11,018 nucleotides of DNA, from contig SMVS01000068.1 in assembly GCA_004357435.1 (NCBI GenBank), positions 1 through 11,018 of the forward strand, in the 5' to 3' direction. Below, in pieces: positions 1-7,759 of this stretch (the first letter of the stretch is position 1; each line of letters begins with the position of its first letter). Both the position numbers and the translations under genes were made by a program. Source of the stretch: Nitrospina sp. (GTDB lineage: Bacteria > Nitrospinota > Nitrospinia > Nitrospinales > Nitrospinaceae). The notes under the pieces were generated by a model. That model was not told the DNA's origin, made no database searches, and saw only the letters and a list, made by a program, of their open reading frames with translations.

Positions 1-858
1 ATCTCCTACACCAACACCGCGCGCGGCGGCAAAGGCTCCTGCGGACGTTATCTGGCAGTGACCGGCGACCGGATTCACTTGCACGACGGGCCCGTCAAAA
101 AAGAGATCCCGATATCATCGCTCTGGAACATTAAGGACGCCCAAGCCGCACCCAAGCCGCCCCCGGCAACCCCGTTCGACTGGCAGCATTTTTTTGGCGG
201 CAAACCGCCCGCCACCGACCCAGTCAAGTTGCAGTACACGGTGCCGCTTTATCCGGAGGGCGCGGCGGAAATTCAGGAGTCTGCCATGCAACCCATGGTG
301 CTCGACCAGATTTTCCATTACATGGAAGAAGACGACAGCATGCCGGACAAACTGGAGAAGATAGAAAACGTGTTGATCCACACTTTCGATGCCGTCATCG
401 CCGGTTGCATCGACTGCACCCAAAAACGCGAGTACACGGTGCTGTACGGCGACCCCGAATTCGCCGTGAAGAACGCCCAGCAGTTGTGGAACTTCGCCGC
501 GTCGCGCGATCAGTTGGAAGGCGTGCGCAATGTTAAATTTTTAAATGAAGCTGAGCATGTGGATGAAGCGTACCAGAAGACCTACGACATGATCTTCAAA
601 TGGATTCCGTTTTTCTATCACCCCGACCGCGAAATCTGCGAGAAGATATTAAAATCCACGGCGCAGGCGCTCAAGCCCGGCGGCATCCTGTTTCTGCAAG
701 GCCCGGCGCCCCTGCGCGGCCTGTTCGATCATTACCAGCTCCATTGCCGGAACAGCGACCCCGTGGTCGACATGCCGTTCTTCCAGCAACACCTCAAACT
801 GTGCCCCGACAACCAATTGAACCCGCAAATCTCCGTCTTCCTCGCCGAAAAGAAATAA
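1..858 (+). CDS. Partial CDS, degenerate methyltransferase-like C-terminal domain
   Basis: The reading frame is open from base 1 to the TAA at 856-858, so the true start lies upstream of the window. A GTG at 58 is possible but has no clear ribosome binding site, and the frame before it reads like protein. The visible 285 residues fall into three parts. Roughly residues 1-45 look like the end of a beta-rich domain (YTNTARGGKGSCGRYL). A Pro/Ala-rich linker follows. From about residue 140 there is a Rossmann-like half: YTVLYGDPEFA could be a degenerate SAM motif I, YDMIFKW a fourth strand, and ALKPGGILFLQGP (about 223-235) the typical post-motif III turn of class I methyltransferases. The canonical GxGxG is missing, so catalysis is uncertain. 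The Gly-rich N-terminal piece is faintly reminiscent of Mur-ligase/cyanophycin-synthetase domains, but I would not rely on that. No terminator is visible after the stop. Confidence 0.6.
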   Translation: MSYTNTARGGKGSCGRYLAVTGDRIHLHDGPVKKEIPISSLWNIKDAQAAPKPPPATPFDWQHFFGGKPPATDPVKLQYTVPLYPEGAAEIQESAMQPMVLDQIFHYMEEDDSMPDKLEKIENVLIHTFDAVIAGCIDCTQKREYTVLYGDPEFAVKNAQQLWNFAASRDQLEGVRNVKFLNEAEHVDEAYQKTYDMIFKWIPFFYHPDREICEKILKSTAQALKPGGILFLQGPAPLRGLFDHYQLHCRNSDPVVDMPFFQQHLKLCPDNQLNPQISVFLAEKK

Positions 859-945
859 GCCCCCCACCCAAACCAGGCTACTTGACCTCTTCGCCCAATT
901 AGGGTTTAATTCCGGCTATCCGAACATCTCAATTAGGGGCGCCTC

Positions 946-1072
946 ATGAGAATCCGGCATCTGGTTGTTTTCTGTATTTGTGTTCTGCTTTAAGCACCCG
1001 GCAGGAATTGACGGTTATCTGACAAAGATTTTTGAAGAAGAAACCCTATTGTGGACAGACGACGAGTCATAA
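946..1072 (+). pseudogene. Possible broken small secreted/membrane gene
   Basis: An ATG at 946 opens a 15-codon frame, MRIRHLVVFCICVLL, ending in TAA at 991-993. It looks like the start of a signal peptide or a membrane segment. The +1 frame then runs on, HPAGIDGYLTKIFEEE and onward, to a TAA at 1070-1072, and that stretch has a protein-like composition. A single-base change could have split one small gene, and its 3' end runs into the repeat that begins at 1064. This is suggestive only; no homolog is recognised. Confidence 0.2.
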
Positions 1073-1143
1073 CACTTGGTTTGGAAAAGCGGACGTTAGA
1101 TCGCGCTAATCGTTAGCCCGCAAACGACCAAAGCGGACATTTT
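1064..1143 (+). repeat. Left flanking repeat fragment of the AT-rich cassette
   Basis: Bases 1064-1099 (from GAGTCATAAC to GACGTTAG) match 3275-3309 in direct orientation with a few mismatches and one gap; both contain TGGAAAAG followed by GACGTTAG. Bases 1128-1143 (CCAAAGCGGACATTTT) match the reverse complement of about 3212-3228. The two copies therefore share segments in both direct and inverted orientation, as if each were a fragment of a larger palindromic element. Similar AATGTCCGCTTTTGG-type sequences are, as I recall, common between genes of other proteobacteria, but I could not check this. Confidence 0.55.
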
Positions 1144-1221
1144 AGGGAGAAGCCCGTTTAAAAAAGTTCAAGGATTGAAAGTTTCCTCGCAAAAAGACTT
1201 TATTCACAGGAGGATGGATAG

Positions 1222-1308
1222 ATGTTACAATCTGGGCCAAATCCAGACAAAATTTTAGGTCTCAAAAGACGGTTTACTCAATCAAGAGTAAATTTCAAAG
1301 AATTTTAA
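1222..1308 (+). CDS. Possible 28-codon small ORF with a strong Shine-Dalgarno
   Basis: An ATG at 1222 follows a perfect AGGAGG at 1208-1213 with an 8-base spacer. It encodes 28 residues (MLQSGPNPDKILGLKRRF and onward, basic in its middle) before TAA at 1306-1308. The 3' half overlaps the first unit of the tandem duplication at 1260-1405. No family is recognised. It could be a leader peptide for the downstream methyltransferase or the relic of a longer gene. The ribosome binding site is the best in this gap, which is the only reason to list it. Confidence 0.25.
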   Translation: MLQSGPNPDKILGLKRRFTQSRVNFKEF

Positions 1309-1405
1309 TGCTCATATGGGAAATCCCGGTTTTGATCTCAAAAGATGGTTCGCTTAATCAGGACGATTTTCGGTAAGTCTCAATATTTATATGGGAAATC
1401 TCAGG
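1260..1405 (+). repeat. Two-unit imperfect tandem repeat, about 75 bases
   Basis: Unit 1 (1260-1335) and unit 2 (1336 to about 1405) both begin TCTCAAAAGAYGGTTYRCTY and both end with TATGGGAAATCYC (1315 and 1390). The period is 75-76 bases, with a diverged centre. The duplication lies about 100 bases upstream of the methyltransferase start. It could be a duplicated protein-binding region or simple slippage debris. Confidence 0.7.
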
Positions 1406-1503
1406 TAAAACGAATCGAGTAAAGTTTTGTTTTGTGATTATGATTTTCATATTGCGGATAAGTCTTTATTTCAATGGAGTTAATTCGGTTTTGAAGGAAA
1501 TCA

Positions 1504-2310
1504 ATGGTTGCCTTGAATTATAAAAAAATTCAGGAGTTTTGGGATCAGGCGAAACCGTCCTCTTTGAGTCCCTACATGATGGAAGGATACGGCTTTCCGG
1601 AAAGCGCTTCCAAATATCGTTTTAAAGCGGAGGCGAAAATTTTAAAACGTCTTCTAGAATCCGTCGACCGCAATGGAACCGTCTTAGATTTAGGCGGCGG
1701 AGTTGGGTTGTGGACGTCCTTTTTTGCCGAGCGCTTTCGCCATGTAATCACCGTCGAAGCAAGCCAGAGATTTTATAAAGCGTTAGCGGCAAGGCGCTCG
1801 TTGCATCCAAATATACAAATCTTTCAACAGGACGTTCGCTCGTTTGTACCACAAACGCCTATCAGCCTGGCGTTTTCGGGGGGGCTTCTTATGTATCTAA
1901 ACGACGAGGATATTCGGAATTTACTTAAAAGATTGCGAGGGGATTTAAAACCCGGCGGAATAATGGTTTGCAGGGAAACGACGATTCGAAATGGAGCCGT
2001 GATTCGACAGGGGAATTATCAAGCCGTTTACCGTTCGGTTTCTGTTTATAAAAAAATATTCGAAGAAGCAGGGTTTCAAGTTTTAAAAATAGAAAAAAAT
2101 TCCCCTTATGTTCTTTTGGAAATGGGGATTCAGTTTCTCGAGAAATTGAAAGAAACGATTCCATATCCTAAGCGATGGATTTCAATTCTGGGTCCTTGCG
2201 TTTATTTCGGCTTGCGTTTGTCTAACCGTTGGATTGTGAAAATGCCTCGATGGTTGGGCATGGAGTATCCCGAATTGCAAAACCATTTCTTCGCGATTAG
2301 GCCTTATTAA
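1504..2310 (+). CDS. Class I SAM-dependent methyltransferase
   Basis: This predicted 268-residue cytoplasmic or membrane-associated methyltransferase has a full Rossmann set. Motif I is VLDLGGGVGLW (residues 60-70). The acidic end of strand 2 is Glu85 in VITVEAS. An aspartate in QQDV (Asp110) sits at the usual adenine-binding position, and the post-III turn LKPGG is at 148-152. The stretch at about 223-250 is hydrophobic and aromatic with basic residues and may contact a membrane. The start is supported by AAGGA at 1494-1498, 5 bases before ATG. The CDP-alcohol phosphatidyltransferase starts 17 bases downstream, so the two are surely co-transcribed, and a lipid or lipid-linked head group is the natural substrate guess. 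The specific substrate is not readable from sequence. The gene is visibly more AT-rich than the genes outside the pair and uses many A/T-ending codons, which fits horizontal transfer. Confidence 0.8.
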   Translation: MVALNYKKIQEFWDQAKPSSLSPYMMEGYGFPESASKYRFKAEAKILKRLLESVDRNGTVLDLGGGVGLWTSFFAERFRHVITVEASQRFYKALAARRSLHPNIQIFQQDVRSFVPQTPISLAFSGGLLMYLNDEDIRNLLKRLRGDLKPGGIMVCRETTIRNGAVIRQGNYQAVYRSVSVYKKIFEEAGFQVLKIEKNSPYVLLEMGIQFLEKLKETIPYPKRWISILGPCVYFGLRLSNRWIVKMPRWLGMEYPELQNHFFAIRPY

Positions 2311-2327
2311 TTAAAAAGAGATAAACG

Positions 2328-3008
2328 ATGTTTAAAGTATTTGGAGTTCATATCTATAAAAATTGCGCCAATTTTATATCCCTTCTTGGGATGGCTCCCG
2401 TGTGCCTTCTTTTCTACGATGGAGGCTTCCAATTTATCGTTCCTTTCATCATCTATAATAACATCATGGATGATTTAGACGGGATGATCGCCAAAAAACT
2501 CGGTATTAGAAACCAATTCGGAGCCAATGTAGATAATATCTGCGACGCAGTCGCGCATTCTGCCATCGTGATTGCCGTTGGGACGCATTTTGGAGGAGTT
2601 TTGATTGTATTCAGTCTCGTCGCCGCTTTCAGCATCGTACTGAGAACCGCCAACCGGATCGAGCCTAACTCAATTGCCGGTGAAGGGAGTCAAACCAACG
2701 AATTGCTTCGCCACGCCATGTTCATTCTTTTAATCGGAGAAATGGTTGAATTAAATGTTGTTCCGGTTTTGGCTGTAATATTTTTAATGAATTCCATATC
2801 CATGTTATTGCCCACCCGTCTTCCCTTTATGTTTGCCCATTACGCTAAGACTCCTGCCTCCATGGCCTGGTTTAATATTTCATTAATGCTCGCATATTGG
2901 GTTCAACCTCTTACCTATTTAATCGGAGCCGCGTTTTTCATGACGTATATTTACTCTTTTTCAAAGGCGCTCATTGACATGGCGGTGAAAGAGCGGGTCC
3001 TCTCTTAA
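2328..3008 (+). CDS. CDP-alcohol phosphatidyltransferase family membrane protein
   Basis: This is an integral membrane enzyme of the family that joins a CDP-linked lipid or alcohol to a second alcohol with release of CMP. The signature is complete at residues 48-73: Asp48-x2-Asp51-Gly52-x2-Ala55-Lys56-x8-Gly65-x3-Asp69-x3-Asp73. All four metal-binding aspartates are present, with a conservative Arg-to-Lys change at position 56. Hydrophobic segments follow, as expected for a six-helix fold (for example about 76-105, 130-158 and 182-215). The length of 226 residues is normal for PgsA/PssA-type members. FGANVDNICD resembles the PssA signature somewhat, but the acceptor cannot be decided. The ribosome binding site is weak (AAGAGA before ATG). 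Paired with the methyltransferase, it may make an unusual methylated phospholipid or phosphodiester-linked head group. It shares that gene's AT-rich character. Confidence 0.85.
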   Translation: MFKVFGVHIYKNCANFISLLGMAPVCLLFYDGGFQFIVPFIIYNNIMDDLDGMIAKKLGIRNQFGANVDNICDAVAHSAIVIAVGTHFGGVLIVFSLVAAFSIVLRTANRIEPNSIAGEGSQTNELLRHAMFILLIGEMVELNVVPVLAVIFLMNSISMLLPTRLPFMFAHYAKTPASMAWFNISLMLAYWVQPLTYLIGAAFFMTYIYSFSKALIDMAVKERVLS

Positions 3009-3058
3009 TTAATTTTTCCATAATTAAATGACTAAACAATAAATAGGTTAATCTTTAC

Positions 3059-3211
3059 CTATCCACTCAAGATGGTCCTCATTTTTTCATCAGACCACCC
3101 AAATCTTTTCTGGCCAAATTTATAAGCCATTGCCAATTGGTCAGGGGCTCTAAGGTTATCATCTGCGTTGATCAAAAAATCATTGTTGAGCCGGTTAATC
3201 TCAGATATAGG
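3059..3211 (-). pseudogene. Truncated 3' end of an unknown minus-strand gene
   Basis: Read on the minus strand from 3211, the frame gives about 50 residues with convincing protein character (RAPDQLAMAYKFGQKRFGWS near its end) and stops at TAG, 3061-3059. Upstream the frame stays open only through the repeat at 3212-3309 and then meets a stop, with no start codon or ribosome binding site. The natural reading is a gene whose 5' part was lost when the repeat or the neighbouring cassette arrived. I do not recognise the family. Confidence 0.45.
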
Positions 3212-3309
3212 TAAATGTCCGCTTTTGGCCGGTTCCTGCCGATCGAGGCCATTAGGCGAACGTCTGCTTTGGGTGAGTGATAACGCTTATTGTGGAAAAG
3301 TGACGTTAG
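3212..3309 (+). repeat. Right flanking repeat of the AT-rich cassette
   Basis: It opens with AAATGTCCGCTTTTGGCCGG (3213-3232) and continues through GAACGTCTGCTTTGGG. The latter echoes the first part: GTCCGCTTTTGG against GTCTGCTTTGGG. It ends with GAGTGATAACGCTTATTGTG and GGAAAAGTGACGTTAG (3275-3309). The last part is a direct match to 1064-1099 and the first part an inverted match to 1128-1143. The element sits between the truncated gene and the radical SAM gene's 3' region. Confidence 0.55.
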
Positions 3310-3391
3310 CTACCAGGAGTTATAGAGCATGCTGCTACAATTGAATGCTGAATCAGCGGCACGTGTGATATCCCCTCATTAACCTCATGCC

Positions 3392-3508
3392 CCGGAGGGG
3401 TACTGGCCCCTTGCAGAGGGGCCAACAAACTGAATTTTTAAATCATGCCCAACAATTGTTGGACACAAGAAAAGGTATAGACCCATCTGCCAGCGGCGGC
3501 TCGCCGCT
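3392..3508 (-). repeat. Structured 3' repeat, copy on the minus strand
   Basis: Read on the minus strand, a perfect 7-bp hairpin with a 3-nt loop (AGCGGCG-AGC-CGCCGCT, 3508-3492) overlaps the TAG stop of the radical SAM gene. A 30-nt spacer follows (3491-3462), then the core CAACAATTGTTGGGCAT (3461-3445), whose first 12 bases are a perfect palindrome. A second hairpin, GGCCCCT with AGGGGCC (about 3422-3403), comes next, and then a CCCC-TCC-GGGG hairpin. Hairpin, spacer length, core and the following AATTNAAAA/GGGG segment align with the copy after aspS. There is no U-tract directly after any stem, so it is not a classical intrinsic terminator. Confidence 0.65.
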
Positions 3509-5324
3509 ACATCATGACTTCGGGAGCGAGTTCGCGTTCGGTTTTGGGTTGGTTTTTAACGTACAACTGCGGCAGGTCGTTGGTGCCGAAGTGGGTGATG
3601 TAGAGGTACACGTGTTCCCGCGAGTTGGCGCGCAGGGCCCAGGGATCAAAATCGTCCCGGTAAAAACTCTCGTACCGTTTCATGGCTTCCGGAATGGTGA
3701 GGCCGGATTCGGGGGTGTAGTAATAATCGAGCGCCAAGTCGTGGTCGGGGTTGGTCTGCACTTCGATTTTGGTTTCCTCCATCATGTCCCACACCGGGGC
3801 ATGTTTGTAGAGGACGAAAAAGTACATTTCCACCGAGTGAATAATATCCTGGTTGGCCATCAGGAACCGCCGCGTGTCTTCGGCCTCCGCCTCGGTTTCA
3901 CTGGGGAACCCGAAGAACCCCATGACGTGACTCCAGATGCCGACCCGCTTGGCTTCCTGGAGATTTTTGATGGCGACCTCGATGTTGGTGTCCTTCTTGA
4001 TCAGTTTGATGATGCGTTCGTTGGCCGATTCCAAGCCAAAGTACAGGGACCGGCATCCCGATTTCGCCGCCATGTCCCACAATTCCGGTTCGACCAGCAA
4101 CGACTCGAACCGAATCAAGGTCGTCCAGTAGATATCGAGGTTGGCCTCGATCATCATCGGCGGCAGTTTGGCAAACAACGCCGGCGGAAATGATTCGTCG
4201 GTGAATAAAAAATGTTTATTTTTGTATTTGGCTTTCAGCTCGGCGAGTTCCTGAATAATCTGCTCGGCGTGCTTGGCCCGGAACTGGTCGATGTAGCCGG
4301 CACCGTGATCGCAGAAGGTGCATTTCCCCCAGTAGCATCCGCGTGTGCCGAGGTAAGGCAGGATCAATTCCGGCACAAAATATTTATCGAGCGGCAGACC
4401 ATCGAAATCGGGCACCGGCAATTCGTTGACCTGTTCGGTGTACAGTTTGTCGTTGACCCGCACCGTGCCGGTGTCATCCATCCAGATCAGGTTGGACACT
4501 TCGGACAACGAATCTCCGCGGTCGAGGGTCTCGACCAGATTGACGAGGGATTGCTCGCCCTCATAGCAAATCTGCGAGTGAAACGCCCGCTCGAAGAATT
4601 TTTTGTTCTTGCTGATTTCGTCTTTGAGACGCGTGGTGATGTTGCCGCCCACGGTGATGTGGATGTCGGGATATTTTTCACGGATCATCTGGCAGAACGT
4701 CATGCCCGACATGAACTGCACCGGGGTGCCGATTGAAATGCCGACGACGTCCGGCTGATCCGCATCGATCGCCGGGAACACCAACTGCCGGCACAGGTCT
4801 ATATATATATTGACGTCCTCATCCTTGGGCGCGTTGAATAAATCCTCGGACACCCAGGGCCGATACAAGTTCAGGTTGCTTTCAACCGGGTAGAAATTGA
4901 TGTCGGCGGGGTAATAGGAAATGGAAATGTATTCCATGACTTCACGGAACGAATTCAACGCCCATTCGAGTTTGTCCACTTCATAGAATTCCTGGGAGCG
5001 GACGATTTCCTTGGCGCGCCGCACTTTCTCGATATGGTGCTCCAGATCGGCCTCGGTGTAATGCTCCAACAATTCCTGGTACTGCTTTTCCTCATCGGTC
5101 AACCCCGAACCTTTGGCCCGGAGCGCGTTCAACCGCCTCTCGATGCGGCCTTTCACGAACTCGATAAATTCGCGGGTGAAGTAATGGTCGAACGCTTCAA
5201 CGCTGATATCCTTCTGCACCACCTCAATGCCGTTTTGCCTCAACACCGCGGTGAGGCTGGGCAGGGACAGGTAGGGCGCCGTCGGCACCCATTCCGGAGG
5301 GAACAGCAACATGACCTTTTTCAT
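3507..5324 (-). CDS. B12-binding-type radical SAM protein
   Basis: This 605-residue enzyme is predicted to cleave SAM at a [4Fe-4S] cluster; the substrate is unknown. The N-terminal part (about 1-260) has the two halves of a cobalamin-binding fold: KKVMLLFPPEW with LPSLTAVLRQNGIEV, and DVVGISIGTPVQ with ITVGGN (about 193-228). They are separated by a charged, largely helical insert of about 130 residues (50-180). No DxHxxG motif is present, as in many B12-radical SAM proteins. The radical SAM core starts at about residue 322: the cluster cysteines are Cys330, Cys335 and Cys338 in GCYWGKCTFCDHG, a Cx4Cx2C spacing rather than Cx3Cx2C. TDESFPP and GLESANERIIKLIKK are later barrel elements. A TTG at 5330 is in frame, but ATG at 5324 is preferred because AGAGG lies 6 bases before it. 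The gene stands alone, divergent from the 5727 gene, so the window gives no substrate clue. Confidence 0.85.
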   Translation of the reverse strand: MKKVMLLFPPEWVPTAPYLSLPSLTAVLRQNGIEVVQKDISVEAFDHYFTREFIEFVKGRIERRLNALRAKGSGLTDEEKQYQELLEHYTEADLEHHIEKVRRAKEIVRSQEFYEVDKLEWALNSFREVMEYISISYYPADINFYPVESNLNLYRPWVSEDLFNAPKDEDVNIYIDLCRQLVFPAIDADQPDVVGISIGTPVQFMSGMTFCQMIREKYPDIHITVGGNITTRLKDEISKNKKFFERAFHSQICYEGEQSLVNLVETLDRGDSLSEVSNLIWMDDTGTVRVNDKLYTEQVNELPVPDFDGLPLDKYFVPELILPYLGTRGCYWGKCTFCDHGAGYIDQFRAKHAEQIIQELAELKAKYKNKHFLFTDESFPPALFAKLPPMMIEANLDIYWTTLIRFESLLVEPELWDMAAKSGCRSLYFGLESANERIIKLIKKDTNIEVAIKNLQEAKRVGIWSHVMGFFGFPSETEAEAEDTRRFLMANQDIIHSVEMYFFVLYKHAPVWDMMEETKIEVQTNPDHDLALDYYYTPESGLTIPEAMKRYESFYRDDFDPWALRANSREHVYLYITHFGTNDLPQLYVKNQPKTERELAPEVMM

Positions 5325-5446
5325 GCACAACCTCTATAACGTAAAACTTCCCATGGCATCAGGACCGCGTACCACGAGGGAGTTCAATTTGTAGCGGAAC
5401 GGTGGCCAACCCGTCCTTAATGTAATCCGTCATTGCGCACCATGTT

Positions 5447-5475
5447 ATCATAAATTTTGCGACGAAGCCTGCCAG
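5447..5475 (-). promoter_or_regulatory. Candidate sigma70-type promoter for the radical SAM gene
   Basis: On the minus strand, CTGGCA (5475-5470) and TATGAT (5452-5447) are separated by exactly 17 bases, matching the -35 and -10 consensus at 4/6 and 5/6. This implies a leader of roughly 115 bases before the ATG at 5324. It is based on sequence match alone. Confidence 0.35.
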
Positions 5476-5598
5476 CCGGAGCCCAGCATCATTTTATTTT
5501 TAGAGGATTAGCGAACGGTCCCGCGCCGGTAAAGTTGCAGAGTCCCCCTTGATATCACCAGAATTCCCGCAGGATTCAGGGGGAATTATGATAGGATA

Positions 5599-5627
5599 TT
5601 GCCATCTCAAAAGAATTTTGTGATAAG
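5599..5627 (+). promoter_or_regulatory. Candidate promoter for the 5727-7661 gene pair
   Basis: TTGCCA (5599-5604) and GATAAG (5622-5627) are 17 bases apart. The -10 is preceded by TGT, as in extended -10 promoters. The predicted leader is about 90 bases and carries two small inverted repeats: CCTGAATCAGG at 5638-5648, and AGGGG with CCCCT at 5670-5683. Upstream, AATTCCC pairs with GGGAATT around 5562-5588 and could be an operator. All of this is inferred from pattern only. Confidence 0.35.
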
Positions 5628-5726
5628 GGTTTAAGGTCCTGAATCAGGGTCTTTTCAGACAACACTATCAGGGGCAACCCCCTCAAGGATAAAAACTAAA
5701 AGTCATAACGGAGAAAAACAAACACC

Positions 5727-6230
5727 ATGTCAGGACTAGAGACCACCTCAGAAATTAAAGCCAAGATCATACTGGATGAAGCAAATTTGACATTCTGTGA
5801 AACCTCCCAACGTGAAGACGAGCCGGGCGATCGTAAGCTGGAGGGATCGGGTTGGGATGATGGAAAGATGGACGGTGAGTACGACGAGGAGGACTTCACC
5901 CGCATCCTGGAACTGCAATTGGAAGCCGCCAAGATTTGTGACACCAACCCGAAGCTGGAAGAAAAATCCGCCGACCTGTTTCAAAAGGTGACGGCGGATA
6001 ATGGCGATGAAATTCTCAAGGAAGTGATGGCCGACGCGGACATCCGCAATCTGGGCCGCATCAGTGTCACCGTATTTCTGCTGAGGTACCCCACCTTGCA
6101 GTCTTTCGTCAACAAGGGACACCCGTTGGTCCTGGCCACCGATGAGTACATGCTGGAAAACAACGACTCCCAGAACTGGCACGACTATAAAAACATAGCC
6201 CATGAAATGGGTTGCGATCCCGCAGAGTGA
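5727..6230 (+). CDS. Acidic protein of unknown function
   Basis: This 167-residue protein has no signal peptide and no membrane segment and is probably cytoplasmic. Residues 1-60 are polar and strongly acidic (DDGKMDGEYDEEDF at about 44-57) and likely flexible. From about residue 57 the sequence is helical: LELQLEAAKICDTNPKLEE, then DEILKEVMADADIRNLG. A short hydrophobic strand or helix, ISVTVFLLRYPTLQSF, follows at about 111-126, and then an acidic C-terminus. I do not recognise the family. The start is supported by GGAG at 5710-5713, though the 13-base spacing is long. The ferredoxin gene follows after 57 bases on the same strand, so a role in the same electron-transfer system, perhaps as a chaperone or partner protein, is a reasonable guess but no more. 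Confidence 0.75.
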   Translation: MSGLETTSEIKAKIILDEANLTFCETSQREDEPGDRKLEGSGWDDGKMDGEYDEEDFTRILELQLEAAKICDTNPKLEEKSADLFQKVTADNGDEILKEVMADADIRNLGRISVTVFLLRYPTLQSFVNKGHPLVLATDEYMLENNDSQNWHDYKNIAHEMGCDPAE

Positions 6231-6260
6231 CCCCAACCGATCGCACCTGGGTAAATAAGG

Positions 6261-6277
6261 GAAAGGCCACGCCTTTC
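6261..6277 (+). promoter_or_regulatory. Perfect hairpin just before the ferredoxin start codon
   Basis: GAAAGGC (6261-6267), loop CAC, GCCTTTC (6271-6277) form a perfect 7-bp stem ending 10 bases before the ATG at 6288. The only purine-rich sequences able to act as a ribosome binding site (AAGGG, AAAGG) lie at the foot of the stem or inside it. The hairpin could therefore limit translation of the ferredoxin relative to the upstream gene, or act as a processing site. Confidence 0.45.
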
Positions 6278-6287
6278 AGAATAGAAC

Positions 6288-7661
6288 ATGTCATTACGCT
6301 ACAAACTTAGCAAGGAGCGGTTCAAAGGCAAGAAACTGCCTCCTAAAATTGTGACCAACGAGGACCACATCTCGCTCGACCAACGGGGCGACCACTCCTC
6401 GACGGATAAAAAAAATCCGCTCAGCCTCGACAAAATCACCGCCACCCTCAGCAAGCCTCTTGAGGATAATGACATTTCGCGGCGGGGCCTGCTGGGTAGC
6501 TTGGACAAGCTCAAAAAATACGCCGAGGAGTCCGACGCTAAAGACAGACAAAAACTCAAAAGAAAAAAAATCCGTCTCAAGGATCGCGAAGAGGAAGAAG
6601 AAACCTCTGATGCCGAAGAAGAACCAGGTGAAGCGGAAGCGGTGGAACCCTCCTCTGATGAACCCACCTCTGATGAACCCGCTCCCAAAAAAGGTTTTTT
6701 CAAGCGCCTGTTGCACCGGTTTTATCCACCGCTGGAAGAACCAGTGAGCCCACCGCCGAAACCCGCGCCGGTAGCCACGGATTCCTCCGCCGTAGAAGAA
6801 GCTGAGGAGTCCCTCCCGGTGGAGGAAGAGACCGAGGAGCGGGTGGAAGAAGATGTTGAAATGAACCGGCGCAACCTGATTCGCCAGGGGGTCCATTTAT
6901 TCGCCAAGCCGACCATCGATTCGATCCAGGGAAAAATCGACCGCGTCAACGAAACGATTAACAAAATCACCCGGCGGGTACCGCTGTTACGTCCGCCCGG
7001 CGCCATTTCCGAGCGGGCTTTTTTGCAGGCTTGTACGCGTTGCGACAAATGCATCATAGCCTGCCCCAAAGACGCGATTTTGAAGGTCCCGAAAAAGATG
7101 GGGTTTTTGATCATGGACACGCCGTACATCGACCCGGTGAAAGTGCCGTGCGTGATGTGTACCGACCTGCCGTGCATTTCGGCCTGCCCCGACAGCGCTC
7201 TTCTGCCCGTGCCCGGCGGCGTTTCCGAGGTTGCGATGGGTTACGCGATCATGGACAAGAAAAAATGCCAGGCCTACGGCGACACCTTTTGCCAGCAGTG
7301 CATCATCGATTGCCCCATTCCCGGCGCCATCACTCAGAAAAATGAACGACCCATATTCCACAAAGATGTTTGTACCGGATGCGGCGTATGCGTGCGCTCC
7401 TGCGGCACGGTGAACATTCCGGTCGCCATCAAAATCAAACCGCAAATGGTGATCGAAGCACAATTGCGCAAAAAAGCCATGGCGGAAAAACAGGCCGAGA
7501 TCGAAGCCCAACGAAAAGCGGAGGCGCAAGCCGAGGCCCTGGCCGCTCAGGAAAATTCGCCGGACGCGGAGTCCTCACAGGATGCGGAGTCCTCGCCGGA
7601 CGCAGAGTCCTCGCCGGACTCCGTCCCCTCGACAGAGACAATTTCTCCCGATGCGGAATAG
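6288..7661 (+). CDS. NapG/MauM-like four-cluster ferredoxin with charged extension
   Basis: This 457-residue protein is predicted to carry four [4Fe-4S] clusters and transfer electrons. Cysteine groups: CTRCDKCIIACP (249-260), CVMCTDLPCISACP (288-301), Cys327 with CQQCIIDCP (335-343), and CTGCGVCVRSC (362-372). LRPPGA just before the first cluster and the uneven third cluster are hallmarks of NapG/MauM proteins, which pass electrons from quinol dehydrogenases to periplasmic reductases. It differs from E. coli NapG in several ways. About 190 extra N-terminal residues are acidic or Lys/Glu-rich. There are two Arg-Arg motifs, SRRGLLGS at 64 and NRRNLIRQ at 193, but neither is followed by the hydrophobic stretch of a Tat signal. 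A repetitive Ser/Asp/Glu tail follows residue 385. It may therefore be cytoplasmic, with the Arg-Arg sites as relics. No napH, napA or quinol oxidase gene is nearby. Confidence 0.85.
   Translation: MSLRYKLSKERFKGKKLPPKIVTNEDHISLDQRGDHSSTDKKNPLSLDKITATLSKPLEDNDISRRGLLGSLDKLKKYAEESDAKDRQKLKRKKIRLKDREEEEETSDAEEEPGEAEAVEPSSDEPTSDEPAPKKGFFKRLLHRFYPPLEEPVSPPPKPAPVATDSSAVEEAEESLPVEEETEERVEEDVEMNRRNLIRQGVHLFAKPTIDSIQGKIDRVNETINKITRRVPLLRPPGAISERAFLQACTRCDKCIIACPKDAILKVPKKMGFLIMDTPYIDPVKVPCVMCTDLPCISACPDSALLPVPGGVSEVAMGYAIMDKKKCQAYGDTFCQQCIIDCPIPGAITQKNERPIFHKDVCTGCGVCVRSCGTVNIPVAIKIKPQMVIEAQLRKKAMAEKQAEIEAQRKAEAQAEALAAQENSPDAESSQDAESSPDAESSPDSVPSTETISPDAE
6651..6680 (+). repeat. In-frame 15-base tandem repeat in the ferredoxin gene
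   Basis: Two copies of a unit ending CTCTGATGAACCC (6651-6665 and 6666-6680) encode SSDEP and TSDEP in the acidic linker of the N-terminal extension. The unit is a multiple of three, so changes in copy number would alter linker length without breaking the frame. Confidence 0.7.
7557..7628 (+). repeat. In-frame 18-base tandem repeat at the ferredoxin C-terminus
   Basis: Three near-identical 18-base units (7557-7574, 7575-7592, 7593-7610) and a partial fourth encode SPDAES, SQDAES, SPDAES and SPDSVP from residue 424. The sequence is low complexity and probably disordered, beyond the last cluster. Confidence 0.8.
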
Positions 7662-7759
7662 CACTCCTCTTTATAAAATAACTCCTTGCAACTCCCCGTT
7701 AATTTGATTAAGTTATTGGGTCATTTTGCCTGCATTTAATTTCCAAGACTTTTAAGCCC

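Larger units (their letters stand above)
859..1503. other. 645-base gap before the methyltransferase gene
   Basis: The first 80 bases are GC-rich and the rest is increasingly AT-rich like the following two genes, so the compositional switch falls near the repeat fragment at 1064-1143. Apart from the repeat, the tandem duplication and the two doubtful small ORFs listed separately, I see no RNA gene or full-length coding frame. The promoter for the downstream pair should lie in 1405-1490, but no convincing -35/-10 pair stands out. Confidence 0.5.
3009..3506. other. 498-base gap between convergent genes
   Basis: The gap contains, in order: an AT-rich inverted repeat just after the phosphatidyltransferase stop (TTAATTA at 3005-3011 with TAATTAA at 3021-3027, too weak to call a terminator); the truncated minus-strand gene; the flanking repeat; about 80 bases (3310-3391) in which I see nothing; and the structured repeat that ends the radical SAM gene. 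Confidence 0.5.
5325..5726. other. 402-base divergent intergenic region
   Basis: This region separates the leftward radical SAM gene from the rightward pair and must hold promoters for both; the candidates are listed separately. It is rich in short inverted repeats in its right half (5545-5683). I see no RNA gene and no credible small ORF in it. Confidence 0.5.
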